A DNA stretch of 64,000 bases, taken from assembly GCF_001522545.3 (NCBI RefSeq), contig NC_031768.1:90568230-90632229 (forward strand), given 5' to 3'. The notes under the pieces are model-generated. The model had not been told where the DNA came from. It did not search any database and worked only from the letters and a program-made list of their open reading frames with translations. Positions 1 to 12,829 of the stretch are shown here, piece after piece. The DNA comes from Parus major (lineage: Eukaryota > Chordata > Aves > Passeriformes > Paridae). The translations under genes were made by a program, and so were the position numbers. The first letter of the stretch is position 1. Every line of letters starts with the position of its first letter.

Positions 1-3000
1 AGAGAGAGGGTAGAATGTCCTAAAATATTTCTGCTTTCTTCAAAATATTGATCCTCTCATGGTTTTACTGTTTCATTGTAAGAAAGGTTTCCTACAAAAA
101 GATTAAAAAAATAAAGCTTACAGTTTCTTGGGGCAGTGAGTAGGGAGGAAAACTGTTTTTCTGGCTTTCTTTAACAATGCTCTCAATTGTTTGCCTACCT
201 ATTTATTTCTGAACTTCTTATTGTTGGGCACACATGTCAGACACTACCAGGATAAAATATCTAATTGCTTGCACCAGTGTCTGTGTTGCACATGTTTCAC
301 CCTCGTGTCTATGTTTATGCCATGAGAAACTACCTGGTCCAGTCAAATACCACTTCCAGCTACAGAAGGCCAGGATGTTTTTGAAAGAGGACTGTTGGTT
401 AGAATCACAGAATCAAAGTTCTTGGCGTTGCTTGAGAAGAGCACTGGAAAACAACCCACTTATTAGCTGCCTCCTTATTGAAACCCCAGTGCAAAATATC
501 CCTTATCTGCCCATTGTGGTTAGGGTTGGGGGTGTGTGTGACATCCAACCTAGGGAAGAGTTGCTTAGCAACTGTGTCCTGCCCTCAGGCTGCCTGCAGC
601 TGCCTGTGATGTTCTGCTTTGATGATGGAAATTCTTCCATCTTGTGTTCTCAGGGCTCTCTGTGTGTATCCCGCTGGGTCCACGTTGTGTGCATAGATTT
701 TTCTATTGAGCTTGTCTGATCTTACCAGCTTAGGTGCCAAACTCACCTGCTCCTGCAGTCTGAATTCATCTTTGTTAATTAAGGGCAAGGGTTGTTTTTC
801 TGACTCCTGGTTTACACAAGAAACTTGTACCAGTTGAGTGCAAGTGATTTACAGGCTGGTTGTATAAACTGCTTCTTTTCCCTCTTTTGTGGAAACTGCT
901 TCTCATGTGCTCTTGGGGTGCCATCAGAGGGTCTGAGGGAGATAGTCTACAAGGAGAGACTTGTCCTGAGTCAACTTAGAGGTACCTAAAGCAATTTTAA
1001 AATCTAATTTTAATGAGTCCCACTCGCAGTCTCTCAGTGTGAAGTGATCAAGTTATTGCTGTGACACTTGATTCAGTAAACACATTTTACTCTGTGGCTG
1101 AGCCGAGGGCACAGAGCAATGGATGGTCCTGCAAACAGCTGAATCAGAGGGAGATACTGCAGTTATTGACAGCTGCCCCCATGGTGCTGGTGATGCCAGC
1201 CCCCAAAGAGTTGTCAGCAGAGCTGGTTCTTTCATTGCTCCTCACTGTTTCAGTCTAAATGGCAAATTTGTCTTAAGGACTAAGCAAGTCTCAAAGCTGA
1301 TACAAGGCAGTAAGGTCTGGTGGAGAGCAGCTGACAGCAGGCTTCTCTTTTCCTGACTTGCTTGGTGTAGCAGAAGGTCCTGCCTGCAGTCTCAATCTCA
1401 TACTTGGGCAAGATGTTTGGTTACTCCATGAGCTCCAGGAACTGCAATGCTTTGGAGGATGGTACTGTATTCCTCTGGCATAAACAACCTGGGAGTCATT
1501 CAGAATGAAATGCCTCTGTAAAAGTGCTGAGTCTGTGAACAGACTCAGTCAAAAAAGCATCTCCCTTGTGAGCTACCTCTGCTGACAGCTCTTTCCACTG
1601 GTAGGGAGCAAAGGTGCTGAATATCAGAGCAGGAGAAGGAAATAGACAACTCTAGCTGCGTTTAGGTGAGGGCTTGTTTGCTTCCCGTGGTGCTTTCTCA
1701 AGATCAGTGTCAGAGTCTCCACAGGAAGAATTTTTCCCCTGTTTCTGCTGTCTCTGGGGAACTGTTTGATAGGCACCATGGATTTGCTTGCAAGCACTTT
1801 AAATAATTTCCAGAGCTTTAAGTCCCAGAAGGGGGTCTAATTCCCAGCTGAAGCTGCTCAGTGGTTCAGGTCAGACCCTGAGAGACGGCCTGTCTGATGA
1901 ACAGGTGCGCCCTATGGAGCAGGGAATGTCTCAAGTGCCTTAAAGGAGACTGTTGTTATTTGTAAACACATGTTAAGATATTTTGCCTGCGTTATGTTAT
2001 TACCATAATCATTACTTTTACTACCACTCTGCGGGTTTTGCCTAACAGTTTCATTTATACATATCAAGGCCACTTCTGTTTCAAGAAATCATGAAATGAG
2101 ATTAAAAGAGAGAGTGGAGAATGAATCCAGCAGGCTTGTGGTGGTACTCACACCTGTTCTCATCCAGAATCATCAAACCCACTCCCTGGCTCTGTGCCCT
2201 TCTCAGGGCAAACATTCCTGTACCAGCAAAACTCAAGTTCTCTTGAAAATTATAATTGGAAAATATACTGAAATATATAAAATACACACTACTTCTAGGC
2301 CACACAAATAGACAGTGCTCTTCAGTCCCAGCAACTCAAAGTAGTGAAAGGAGGAAAGAGAACGGGCAAAGCATGAAACATGCAGAAAAAGAATGGCAGA
2401 AAGGGACCGGAGCTGAAAGAGAAGAAAGGATGCTATGTAAAGTAAGCAAGGTAGTTTATAGGGAGATGCAAATTCTTTTTTTTGGCCAAATGATACAAAT
2501 GGGAAAAAATTAGTGTGGATTTTTAGGCACAACATCAGAACACCTGATGTAGTCCTTGTTGGAGATCATAAAAGGTGGCTCTGTTGACCTGCTGACCAGC
2601 TCTCTTCTTTCCTCTTGTCTCCATGAACTTTGGGCTCTTTCCAGACTTTTCAGGTTTCTGAGATGTTGACTATTGTTGACTATTAAGGATTTAGGACAGG
2701 ACATATTCCCATTTGCTGTGTTATGTATAGGAAATGTCTAGCTAATGCTGTGGAGATTCCCCAGTGGTCAGGATCTGCACTGTGCAGATCCAGGGTGGTG
2801 AAAAAGATGGACTATACCCAGCTGTAGGGCAGAAGTGGAGGTAGATCATTTTCTGGAGAGACTTGAGCCATTTCAATTCATTGGTTTGTTGACAGTGAAA
2901 TCTCTTATGGGATAGGACTGTGAAACACCAGCAAACCTACTCCTTATCCACCCCCATTTCCTCAGCTTTAAATACTTCCAGGTGCTAGGACAATGATACA

Positions 3001-4100
3001 GATTAAGCTATTAAGTTTGTCCAGACAGTGTAATCACACTGGGAACTGGGAAGCAAAGGGACCTGAAAGCTATGCAGCAGACGGGAAAAAAGTCTGGCAC
3101 AAGCATGAATAAGTGTCTCGAGCAGGGAGCTTGTTTTCATTCTTTGCAGCAGGCTCCGTGCTCACCACAGCTACTCAGCTGTCTGAATGTGTATGTAAAG
3201 CAGTATTATAAATCTGTGGTGCTACATGTGCGTTTTTATTCCTATTACACTGTATACATATTTTATTATGTTTATCATTAATATTCAGCATGGGGTATTA
3301 GCAGAAGTCAGAAGCAGTCAGTTCTGCTATGGTTCCTCCAACAAGCTTTCAAAAGAGCTTTCCAAAAGCTGAGACCTCTTCATTTCTGCCTTGCCTCATA
3401 TGAGCTCCTTCCAGAGCTCATGAGATTCTGCTGCATTTCCTCATCCCTCCCCATCCCATTTGCTTTAGATACAGTGAGGAGCAGAGGCACACCCTTCTGC
3501 CATAAACCCAGATTTTGCCTAGCTGGATGGAAAGTGACGAGGATTATAATTAGTGTTGATTTGAGTCTTTTGGTTGCAAAACTGGAAGTGGGTTCCCTCA
3601 GCCCTTTTCTTTTAATAATAATTAATTATTAATCACCTCAACAGAAGAAGGAGGAAAGGAAAATTATTGGTGCTGTGTGGAATAGACATGATGGGAAGTT
3701 GAGACTCTGGAGTCTGATTTGAGGAAATATTTAACTCATCAATTATTGCATTTTAAATAGTCTCTGAAACCCACTGGAGAACTTATTTCTCTCCTTCCTT
3801 TGCCTGGCATGTGCAACCACGTGTTGGAAATCTCTGTTTGCACCCCTTTCTGACCTCAGCACTGCTATGAAGCAGCTGGAAGCTACAAAGGCATTCTGGT
3901 TAATGAGACAGGCAAAAAGACCTCTATGTGTCCCTCAGTGCTTCAGAGAAGTCTGCATCATCCCACAGGTCACCATGGCAGAATTCCTCTGTGGCTGAGA
4001 TGGCAGAAGCTCCCCAGGGCTTTTGATTCTGCCTTGCCAAAGTAAAGGATAGGCCCAAAGGCAGAGTCTAGGAAGAGACATTCTAAAGGGAGACATTTGA
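1..4100. other. Intergenic or intronic stretch, no gene recognised
   Basis: Mostly unique sequence. Only short open frames occur, on both strands, with no recognisable domain. I see no clear transposon, RNA gene or CpG island. A short string near 406-420 resembles the tip of a CR1 tail, but nothing around it supports that reading. Confidence 0.6.
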
Positions 4101-4200
4101 AGAAAAGAGCTAAAAAATAATAAAAATACCAATAAAAAACCAAACCAAAAACCAAAACCCACACAATAACCCAAATCAACAAACCCCAACAAAGAACACA
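4101..4200. repeat. A/C-rich low-complexity tract
   Basis: About 100 bases built almost only of A and C runs (units like AAACC and AATAA) on the plus strand. This is simple low-complexity sequence. The opposite strand gives a spurious hydrophobic open frame rich in Phe, Trp and Leu. Confidence 0.7.
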
Positions 4201-5447
4201 CAGTAAATTAAAGGGGCCCATAAAGTTAGACACCAGCATCTTTCTTGGAGTTCATGCTTGGCTGAAATAGTTGTGCTTGGTGTTGATACAAGATGGGTCT
4301 TGCTCAGGGGAAATCAGTCTCTCTCTTGTAATGATCATATTGGTGCTTTGGTAGCACGCTGTCCATTTCCTTTTTTTTTCCCTTTTCTTTCTTTAAAGAG
4401 GAAAACCTTCTTTTTTCCCCCTTATTTTCTGTGCCCTCCCCGTGGTTCTCAGCACTATTGATCAAGGAAGTTTTCCTTGGGTGTTCTCTCTCTCTTTCAC
4501 CTCCTGGTGTGAATTGTGCCTCATCAGCTGCTGCTCTTTCACTGCTTTCACTGCTGTTTCACTACTGTTTGAGCCCTTTTCCCTCTGCCTTTTAGACAAG
4601 TTACATCATTATCACCGCTCCCTTTTCCACTCCCAGTGCTCACTGTAAACCTGGTGGTGTCCCTCCTGTGTGGACCACACTCAACTCTCCCATCTCCTTC
4701 AGCCCCCTCTTTCATCTCTTGTTTGTTTGCCTGGACTCTACCACATCTCTCCTTCACTCTCCTTCCTACTTCTGAAGCCTTCCTGAAGGGAAGTGTGTGT
4801 GCCTGGGTGAAATTATTCCTCCTTTTGTGGAGGCAGCATGGACTGTTTTGCAAGGATACTCATCAAAGAACCCAAGGCATTGACATTTTTCTCTTGTTTA
4901 TGCTTTCTGGGAAAATGACTTGTTTCTCCATGTCTCTGTTTTTCAAGGTGTAAAATAAAGAAGGTTACACTGATGGCCTCCTTTTTTTCTTTCTTTCTTT
5001 TTTTTTTTTTATTATTATTAGCATTTTGAGATCTGTGAGTGAAAGCTGGCAGATGAGTAGCACTGGTCAATATGCTTCTTCTAGCACCAGCTTTTACTGA
5101 GCTCTCACATGTATATTAGTCACGATTTCCTTATTGATATCTGTGTCAGGTTCCTGCTCCAGCATCCCAGACACATACAGAAGCTGCTTTTGCCACATCC
5201 ACTCCTTTGTTAAAATCCATCATCATTGACTTGTTGCACTCTGACCTATTCACAATTATCCCTTATGTGATTCTTCCCAAAGCCGTGCTGGGCACAGCAC
5301 CAGCAGTCATGAATACTGCAATTTTGGGGAAGGCTGATTAGTACTGTGGAGAGGTAATTCCCCAGTAAGGTGCCCAGATCTGAGCTGCTTTTCTGAATTT
5401 CCTGAGCCATCCACGAATACCTGTGTGATCACTCTGGTTTCAGTCCG
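4201..5447. other. Pyrimidine-rich intergenic stretch
   Basis: Unique sequence rich in T and C on the plus strand. It holds a short T/C tract at 4366-4440, a small degenerate tandem of a TTTCACTGC-like unit at about 4537-4570, and a T-rich run with TTA repeats at 4979-5022. No gene is recognised. Confidence 0.5.
4979..5022. repeat. T-rich simple repeat
   Basis: Runs of T with CTTT units pass into an ATT triplet repeat. This is a simple low-complexity sequence. Confidence 0.8.
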
Positions 5448-5615
5448 TGATCCCCACAATTGCTGCTCCTTCCCACCCTTCCCCCTTGCTGTCACACTTC
5501 ATCCCTTCTCCAGGTTGTTCCTTCCCTCTCCATTCTGTAGTGCCACTGTCACTGATCCTTCTGTCTCCTCTCTGGGCCATGCCCACCTTGTTTCCCCCAC
5601 CTCCCCACCTGCAAT
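5448..5615. repeat. Pyrimidine-rich tract
   Basis: Dense T/C sequence with many TTCC and CCCTT words. It directly precedes the CpG-dense patch. It gives long open frames rich in Pro, Ser and Leu on the plus strand, which I take as compositional artefacts. Confidence 0.5.
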
Positions 5616-5724
5616 CAGAAGCCCCTTGAATGTGCTATGTGTGTGCAATAGCTGCCAGTGTAGAGCTTTCTCTCTTCCTTTAACCTGCTCCGTGGTGGGA
5701 TGCAGGGCTCTCTGTGCCAGGGAT

Positions 5725-5955
5725 CCCGCTCAGAAATGGATTGCTCTGTGCCGTTTTCCCTTATGCGCCAAAAAGCGCCTCTTGCCTGCTTCAATATCGC
5801 TTTCCCTTCACCGCTTGATGGTGCTCTTGGACACAGCAATTCCTCACAGTGCTGCAAGACGAGCCAGTGCAGCCAGGGTCCTCGAAATCCGCCGCTAGCT
5901 CCGCGGGGCCTGATAATTCCTGAGCTCTGTTCTAATCCGTACCGACGTTCCCATC
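5725..5955. promoter_or_regulatory. Short CpG-dense patch, possible regulatory element
   Basis: By hand count about 15 CpG dinucleotides occur in roughly 230 bases (for example around 5765-5800, 5882-5905 and 5936-5947), while the kilobases on each side have very few. The density is near what base composition predicts, so CpG depletion seems absent here. Such patches often mark unmethylated promoters or enhancers, but this one is shorter than a classical CpG island. No TATA box, conserved exon or other promoter sign is obvious. Confidence 0.3.
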
Positions 5956-5974
5956 CTTCCCATCTCTAAACAAG

Positions 5975-6310
5975 GTGCTTTTTTCCTTTCTCGTTTTTTT
6001 ATTTTTTTTCCCCTTTTAACGTAGGAAACAGCATCCTAAATTTTTGCCTGTTTGGGTAAAAGCCTGCTTGCTTCTTTTCCTGTTCTGTATTCTCTGTTAT
6101 CTTGACTGGTTTATTTCCTCCCTCTTTGGTCAAACTGTTTTCTTCCATCTCCTATATTCTTTTTTTCTTTCCCCCCTTTTGTTTCACCTCTCAGGTTCTG
6201 TTTCCTTCCTTCCTTTTCCCCCAGTGCCTTTCCCACATCTCCCAAATGTATTTCCCTGCTTCTATTAGCTTTTATCTGCTTTTCCTTCCTCCCCTTTTCT
6301 CTTGTGGTGC
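5975..6310. repeat. Pyrimidine-rich low-complexity tract
   Basis: Long T/C-biased region with TTCC, CCTTT and TTTTTC words, giving a purine-rich minus strand. A Lys/Arg/Glu-rich open frame on the minus strand is explained by this composition. Confidence 0.6.
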
Positions 6311-9300
6311 TCTCCCTAGAGTTCTCAATCTTAGGTGTAAAGTCCCAGTAAATCATGATAGACCCTCAGTATAATTTTCTTCTTCTTGCCTCTCTCTGTC
6401 ACCTTGCATTAAAGAAACCAAAATTCCAGACTCATCCTCTTTTCTGCATCCTTCGTTCTCCCATAGCTGACTTACTAGTGATGCTGTTGGGGGCAAAAGC
6501 ATGCCCTGCAAATTAACAGAAAAGTCTCAGAAAGAGAGCACCTTGGGAAAATTCCCTGTGTACCTGCCAGAGCCACAGAAAGAAACATTTGAACTGCTAT
6601 AAAGAAATTTGCCCAAGAAGGCTTGCAGAAATTCAAGTCCAAAATTCATGTTGTTGGGTATATGCTCTCAGAAGCAGAGTACTGGGTAGCTTTGGCCACT
6701 GCTTTAGGGCTTGAGAATCACCAGTGCCATTGTAGCTTGAGCTAAGTTTCATTTTTCACTCTAAAGTAATGGTTAAAGTCTCTTATGAAATGACAGCAGG
6801 CTTCTATCCAAGCCAGAGGTCATACAAGAACACTTTAGCCACTCAGGAAAGACAACTTCAATGGGCTCTGAAAAAATTGGGGTGGTGTGTATGCATGTGA
6901 GAGAGAGAATGTAACTTCAACACAAGTATAGAGAAAGAAGGGAGCTGAAGCACAGCCTGTTCAAGCAGCTGGTAGCCTGACCCTAAGGAAAAGCCTGGAG
7001 TTTGATGCTGTAAGCAGAGAAACTCTCTGGCTTGATTTCTGTTGCATGGGAGAAAATATTAGTCCATGTATTCTTTGCAAATAAATAAGATATAAAAAGA
7101 CTTCTTTCCAGTTCCTGATTCCCCTGCAACAATTTACAACCCCCTGAATTTTGGTTAGTGGTATGGAGGGCAGAAGGGAAAATGATGCTATGAATTTTTA
7201 AACAAAGCATCAGAGCTCTAGAAACAGTGTTTTATCTGTGAATCTCAAAGCAATGTATAAAGCAAGATTGCTTTCTTCTCCCCATTTTATGGAGATGAAT
7301 ACTGAGGTCATCCACCGAGGTGAAAGTTTTGACAAGGGACTTCCCATAACTCTCAGAAATCAAATTCTTAACCCCCCCTATCCCACCTGCAGCTATATAC
7401 CCTGTTTGCTAATGTATTGTCACCAGTCCTAAACCACAGAGAGGGAAGGGTTATCTACTGGTCAAAGGAGAGGATGCAGCTTTCACTCTGAGCAGTTTTA
7501 CTGATACCAATGTGCACTCTTGAAGTAGCTGTTTAGGTTTTCTTGTCATTCACAGTGATGTAAACAGCAAGTTCTGCTTTGAGGTGTGAGCCCCTGGGTC
7601 AGCCTCCAAGCCCACTTCCAAAAGAACCTCTGGATTGCACCTAGAATTGCCAAGGTTCTCATGTGGGACAGGACCTCTGCTCTAAAGCATCATGAATGCA
7701 ACGGAGCTGGTGGGCCAGACTTGCCATCTATGTGAGACACCATTACAGTTCTCTAATCTGGTCCTTTGTGGTCAAAGCCTATTTATTTCCTGTAGGAGAT
7801 GTTTCTAACCCACAGTGCTCCCATAGCCCTGAAATTCAAGAGAAAGCCCCCTGGCTGGGATAGGATGTCGTGATTGGATCTGTGTGAGTGAGATCAGAAT
7901 CAGTCTCCCAGCACTTACGAAACTATTATAATAATATTGACTTAGTGGGGCATTGTGACAATTACTGAAGGACTGTAATATATTTTGAAACCTGCAGATG
8001 ACAGTGGGAGAACATAATGATCATTTTCCTCCTTCAGTTCTTCTGTATATGGATCTCAAAGTACCCCATTAGCATTATTAAACTCCAGAGTTCCGTGTGA
8101 GGATGTTAAGTAATTCAATGAATCCATGGTCACAGGAATAATTTTTGATGGTCTCTACACTGTACATCATGTTGACTTCCCTCTTCATTGCAGCACCAGT
8201 GATAAATCTCAGGTCCTCTGGTTCCAAAAGAACAAGCACTTGCCTCTTAAAAATCCCAGAGCATCTCCATTAATTATGACCAGCATGGGGACTCTGCATT
8301 CCATTTAGCAAACTGTGAGCCCAACCAACAGGCAGGACGTGACACTTTCCAGTCTCAGCAACCTCCAGTGACAACCACCACCGCCTCCATTGCAGCTCTG
8401 TGAGGGAACTGGACTTGCATAACCTTGGAGGCAGCCCTGTGTGGGAGAAAGGAGAGATTTCTTGTTCCCTGGAATAGGGTCAAGGCCTCATTAAGTTTGG
8501 CTGCTCTTAAAGAAGAAAAGGAAAGATATCTCTGTGCCTTTCGAACATGAACACTCGGGTTGTGGCTGTTATTAGTGAATTACAAAACATTTATACAGTT
8601 ACCTCAGGAATCCTGAACTCCTCCTGCTTTTCCTCTATATAACAAAACTGGGCAAGTAGACTCCTGGTTTTGGTGCTCTGAATCACGTCTATGTTGGAAA
8701 CTCTATTCAGACTGTCTGACTATCTCCCTAATGTTCTACTTGACAACACATACTTCAGTCAGAGACTCCCCCTACCCCAACCTCCTGCTTCCCCTCAGCT
8801 TAGATCCAGTTTCTCCAGAGCTCTTCTGCAAGAGCTGCCAGGCCTCTACAGTGGGATTGTCTTCAAAAGGACACCATCAAATTGTATCAACTCCCACATT
8901 GTGAGCACAGCGTAGGCTCTGCTGTCTGTCCTTGCCAGCCTAAATATAGTTAAAACCCTAGAAAGCTATGAGGAGAACAATGGAATAAAGGTAAATTGAG
9001 GGGATGTTCCTTCCACTCCCTTTTTCCCATGAATGCACACGTCTGTGTTCAAGTGCAATCAGAGAAAACTCTCTGAACTGCTTGGATCTGAGCTAGCAAC
9101 CATCACTTCTGTACAAGTGGGACACCAAGCATGAGGTAAGATGTTTTAACATGTCTGGACTACTGCTGGCTCCTGCCTGGGCTGCCTCAGAAGGCAGGGG
9201 AAATATGTGGGCTTCAATATTGCTGATCTTACTAGAGTTTACAATGCTGATATTTAAATAACCGTGAAAGGGAGCTAAGTGGAAGGCCTTGCTAGGGTGA

Positions 9301-9885
9301 CAGTAATAATTCTCTCTTCTCAGGGCTTCTGCTTACTGTTTTCTGGAGAGCCACATAAACATTCATTTATGCATCATTATGCATGTCTGTGTGTGTGTGC
9401 GGGAAAACAGCACATACAGATTAAAAAGACAGGTGTGACTCTGGGATGAGAAAAAGGTTCTGTACAGGTGCACAGTGAATGCCAACAGCTTCCAGTACAG
9501 CTACAGTTTCTAGTCTGGGACTAAAATTCTTTTCTTGATTTCAGAGAAATTCATATCCTTCTCTAGCACAGCAGTTGAACTGTGCAGTGCTAGAATGATG
9601 GGGAGGAAGGAAGAGGTTTTCCTCTCATTATTGCTTTATACCTTTGCAAATTATGACTAGTAGCCTAGGAATTGGGCTGTTGGAGCTATGAGGTCTTGTC
9701 TGGGCTGCTGACATTTCTCTTTACATGCTCAGAATTTCTCTGAATGAACAGGCAGGGCTGCTGCTTGTTTTGCTGTGATCACTGCCTGGCTCAGCACACC
9801 CCTCACATCCCCCAGGGCTCCTGAAAAGCCAGGGCTGGGGGGACTGCAGCTGAAGAGGCAAGCAGGAACAGAGAAGATAAAAATC
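6311..9885. other. Intergenic or intronic stretch, no gene recognised
   Basis: Unique sequence with ordinary AT-leaning composition. It has only short open frames and minor simple runs, such as the GT run near 9388-9398. I see no transposon or RNA gene. Confidence 0.6.
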
Positions 9886-10125
9886 AGTGGGACACCTAAA
9901 CCATCAAGACAGTTTGTATCTAATTCCAGCTCTTCCCTTTCCTCCACCAGTGTGCTGGGCAGGCCCAAGAAAATAACTTCCTTTTGCTATGCCTCAGTTT
10001 CCCTGCTAATTAAATGGAGATAATAATACACCTTTCCCAGGAGAAACGTGGTGAGAGATCAGTCAGTATCTTTAAAGTGCAGTCAGATCCACAGATAAAA
10101 GGTGCTGTGGAAGAGCATTGTTAAA
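9886..10125 (+). repeat. MIR/L2-like ancient retroposon fragment
   Basis: The order of words fits the 3' half of MIR or L2-type amniote retroposons. A TGCCTCAGTTTCCC block (about 9991-10004) is followed by an AAATGGAGATAATAATAC block (about 10013-10030). Further on comes a decayed TAAAGTGC stretch and an AAAAGGTGCTGTGGAAGAGC-like segment near 10096-10115. The sequence before it (about 9948-9990) resembles the usual 'gtgtgacctt-gggcaagt' part in weak form. The exact family cannot be assigned by eye. The copy is old and diverged. Confidence 0.6.
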
Positions 10126-10679
10126 AGTCCACAGTGAAAACCCCACAAAACCTCCTGAACTGAGCCCTCTTGTCAACCTGGATACTTTCACTGCACCTTT
10201 GAAGATGAAACTCTGCTGCTTACACTACTTTGCTTCAATTCAGTAGGTTTTAAGAGGCCACAGGGGGACCTGTTAGAGTTAAAATGGATTGAAATTGTCT
10301 TTGAGCCTCTAGAATAATGAGTATTTCCTTTTCTTTACATTTTTGGATCCAGATGAGATGATGTTCAGGTGCTGTCATTCTGCCAATGTATGCCTTTCCA
10401 TTGCATTGAAACCTGCACTCCTAGGGTCAGGCATTTGCAAGCAGATGAACATTTTTTTGGAAGTACATTAGGCAAAAGAAACTTAGGTAGGAAATTTTAA
10501 TTACTTTTAAACTCTAAGCTACATCTTGTTCTCCCCATTATACTCCATTTTGATTCTGCATTACACAGATACTGGCTATTTCTATTATTTGAATTAAGGT
10601 GATGATCTTCTTAGTATCTGGGCACATTTCATGATTATTATTATTTTATATCTCAGCAGTGCCAAAAGGAGAGGAGAGA
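10126..10679. other. AT-rich unique stretch
   Basis: No gene or clear repeat is seen. A short ATTATT run lies near 10634. Confidence 0.5.
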
Positions 10680-10870
10680 ACATTAAGATGCTCAAATAAG
10701 GCCTGATTCCCAGGCCTGGCACGGGCTTTCTGTGTGAACTTTGTCATGCTGCTATGCTGCCTGTCTTTCTGCTTCATTTTCTCATCTCTGAAATGACACT
10801 TCCCTGCTTTACAGGGTCAGTGCATTCATTGCTGCAGGTTGGGTCTTACAAATATGATACAAAGGGAGAG
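10680..10870 (+). repeat. Second MIR/L2-like fragment
   Basis: It starts with a GGCCTGATTCCCAGG segment. A weak 'gtgtgaactttg' segment follows, then TTCATTTTCTCATCTCTGAAA (about 10773-10793), a close variant of the 'cctcagtttcctcatctgtaaaa' core. After that comes ATGACACTTCCCTGCTTTACAGGG, which also fits that family. It has the same orientation as the copy about 0.8 kb upstream. The following 90 bases, up to a CCCTGCCTTGCAGGGCTTGCAG segment near 10928-10947, may belong to a related ancient element. Confidence 0.5.
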
Positions 10871-11404
10871 GCTCTGATTCCTGCCATTTGTGTTAGATGC
10901 TGTGCAGGCTTCCATGAGGCTGTGCCCCTGCCTTGCAGGGCTTGCAGATGAACGTGATGGTAACCTACCAAAGATCTGTGAGAAGAAGGAAATGCCATTC
11001 CTTTGTACCATAGGAGGTGAGACTAAGTCAAAACACAGGCAAGCATCACAATAAGAAGGAGGATGAAGCCCTTTAAAAGGCTGCTTAGAGGTATGATGGG
11101 GCTCCTCTCCGCAGGGCTTTAAGGGCAATTTCTATGTGAACTGCATTGGTTGTAAGACGCTGTGCCCCTGGATGGGGGGAGAGACTCAATATCATCTGGG
11201 TGCCTTTCAGATTTTTTAAATTCTTGATTACTATGGGAGCTTCCTCTAGAAGTGAAGCTAAGGAGTATTTCAATCTCTCCTTTGATTTGTGGAATATTAA
11301 AATATTGTAGGGGGAGGTGTGAGATACTTTAGGAATCAAGTGTTTGGCAGGCTTTTCTGCAGCCTAAGTGAACCCTCTGAATAAAGGTGACCTTCGCTGG
11401 CCCT
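10871..11404. other. Unique stretch between repeats
   Basis: No gene is recognised. The first 80 bases may still be decayed retroposon, as noted for the preceding fragment. Confidence 0.4.
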
Positions 11405-11533
11405 TCAGAAATAGCCTGTGATCTCTCCTCACTGGCACCTAACCTAAGCTCACCCTACTTTGAGAAACCTGTTGGACCAAATGACTTGCAATGGTCTTGT
11501 CCATCCCAAGTTATCCTATGAGCCTTTGATTCA
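11405..11533 (+). mobile_element. CR1 LINE 3' end fragment
   Basis: CACCCTACTTTGAG, GTTGGACCAAATGA, a decayed 'aggtcccttccaac' part and a terminal CCTATGAGCCTTTGATTC-like tail appear in the order of the avian CR1 3' untranslated end. CR1 elements are usually truncated at the 5' end, as here. The copy is short and diverged. Confidence 0.65.
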
Positions 11534-11631
11534 CTCTGCTGCTGGGAATTCTGAGGGATGATACAGATTCAGCTGTACCCCTTATATTTACACAGAGAAC
11601 CAAACCGAGGAGGGTATATCTGCGCTACAAA

Positions 11632-11860
11632 AATCAGAAAATCTGACTGGAAGAGCTCCCTGGAGATCACATAACCCAGTTTCTCTGGGACCATCACCAA
11701 CACGAGATCAGATCAGCCACAGTTTTGTTGAGCTGAGTCTTGGAAGTGAGATCCCACTATCTGATCTGCTCTGCAACTTGGTAGCTGAAAGAAAGATTGC
11801 CAAAAGTCACCAGGCATGCTCTCTTTTTGACATTTAACATGAACAAAGTTCACTACTGGG
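11632..11860 (-). mobile_element. CR1 LINE fragment, antisense
   Basis: Read on the plus strand it resembles the reverse complement of the CR1 3' region. It has ACTGGAAGAGCTCCCTGGAG and ATCACATAACCCAG (where CR1 has 'gatcatctagtccaac'), then GAGATCCCACTATCTGATCT, and then a segment similar to 'gtttttcctcatgttcag'. It faces the CR1 fragment that ends about 100 bases upstream. It is heavily diverged. Confidence 0.5.
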
Positions 11861-12829
11861 ACCCTGCTCTTAGCCAAAAGCCCTCCTTCCTGCAACTTCT
11901 CCATGACTTCCCAGTTCAAATCTAAGATTAGCCTTGATAATTCATGCTGGTGATATCAAGAAAAGTCCATTTCAGACAGACAGGCTCTTGCTCCCCTATG
12001 GCTTGGAAAAGCCTGGCCAAAATGACAAAACCCATGTGCAGCAGTCTTTTGCGATGATCTTGACTTTTTCATACTTGTTCCAATGTCCACTTTCCATATG
12101 AGCAAGCTGGTGTTTGTTGCCTCTGGATAATGCAGCCACTGATATTTTCTGCCAGCCAAGTCTTCCCACTGCAGTCTCATGAAACATGCCCTCATTGGCA
12201 GCAGGTTGCAGGCTTCCACCTGTGAGCCAAGGGCTTGTGGCAGATGGGCCTGAATGCAAAGTTTGGTTTTGGATTCAGTTCTGGAACTGAACAGTTTGAG
12301 ATGGAGTCAAACACAGGGCTTTTTTGTTGGATCCTTCTTTTTCTCTTCTGCTACACTTGCGACTGAAGTTGGGCTAATTCAGAGCTGAGCTCCCTGTTGG
12401 CCAGATCTCTGGCTGAAATTTTGTGGGAAGCGACACAAATCTGGGGAAGAATCATTTCCAAACCAAAGTTGGGTGTAACTGAGTAGCTGCCAGGTGAAGT
12501 TACTGAGAGGGCAGAGGAGACTCAGTTCAGGCATACGTGAACAGGTGAATTACTAAGCTTGCCTTCCTCGTGTTGATAACTTGAGTCGGTGCCTAAATTT
12601 ATGAGTGACTGAAAAATCTCAGTGTATTGAAAGCTCAAGACTTTTGTATGCGTCTTTACACTGTGAAATATGTCACGGTTTGTTCAGCTCCTCTCCAGTC
12701 TTTCCAGTATCTAAGCACGTATGCATTTCCCTCTGTGCCCCTTCCCTCCCCTTTTTGCAACGCATGGGAGAAAACAAGACAGGCAAATTTTGCAAAAGCT
12801 ATTTCAAGTCAGTAATTTGCTAAGTGCTC
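11861..12829. other. Unique stretch, no gene recognised
   Basis: Short open frames occur on both strands with no domain or compositional support. No repeat is recognised. Confidence 0.5.

Noticed and set aside
5425..5898. A 157-codon open frame on the plus strand
   Set aside because: It covers a pyrimidine-rich tract and a CpG patch, which avoid stop codons. No domain or exon boundary is seen.
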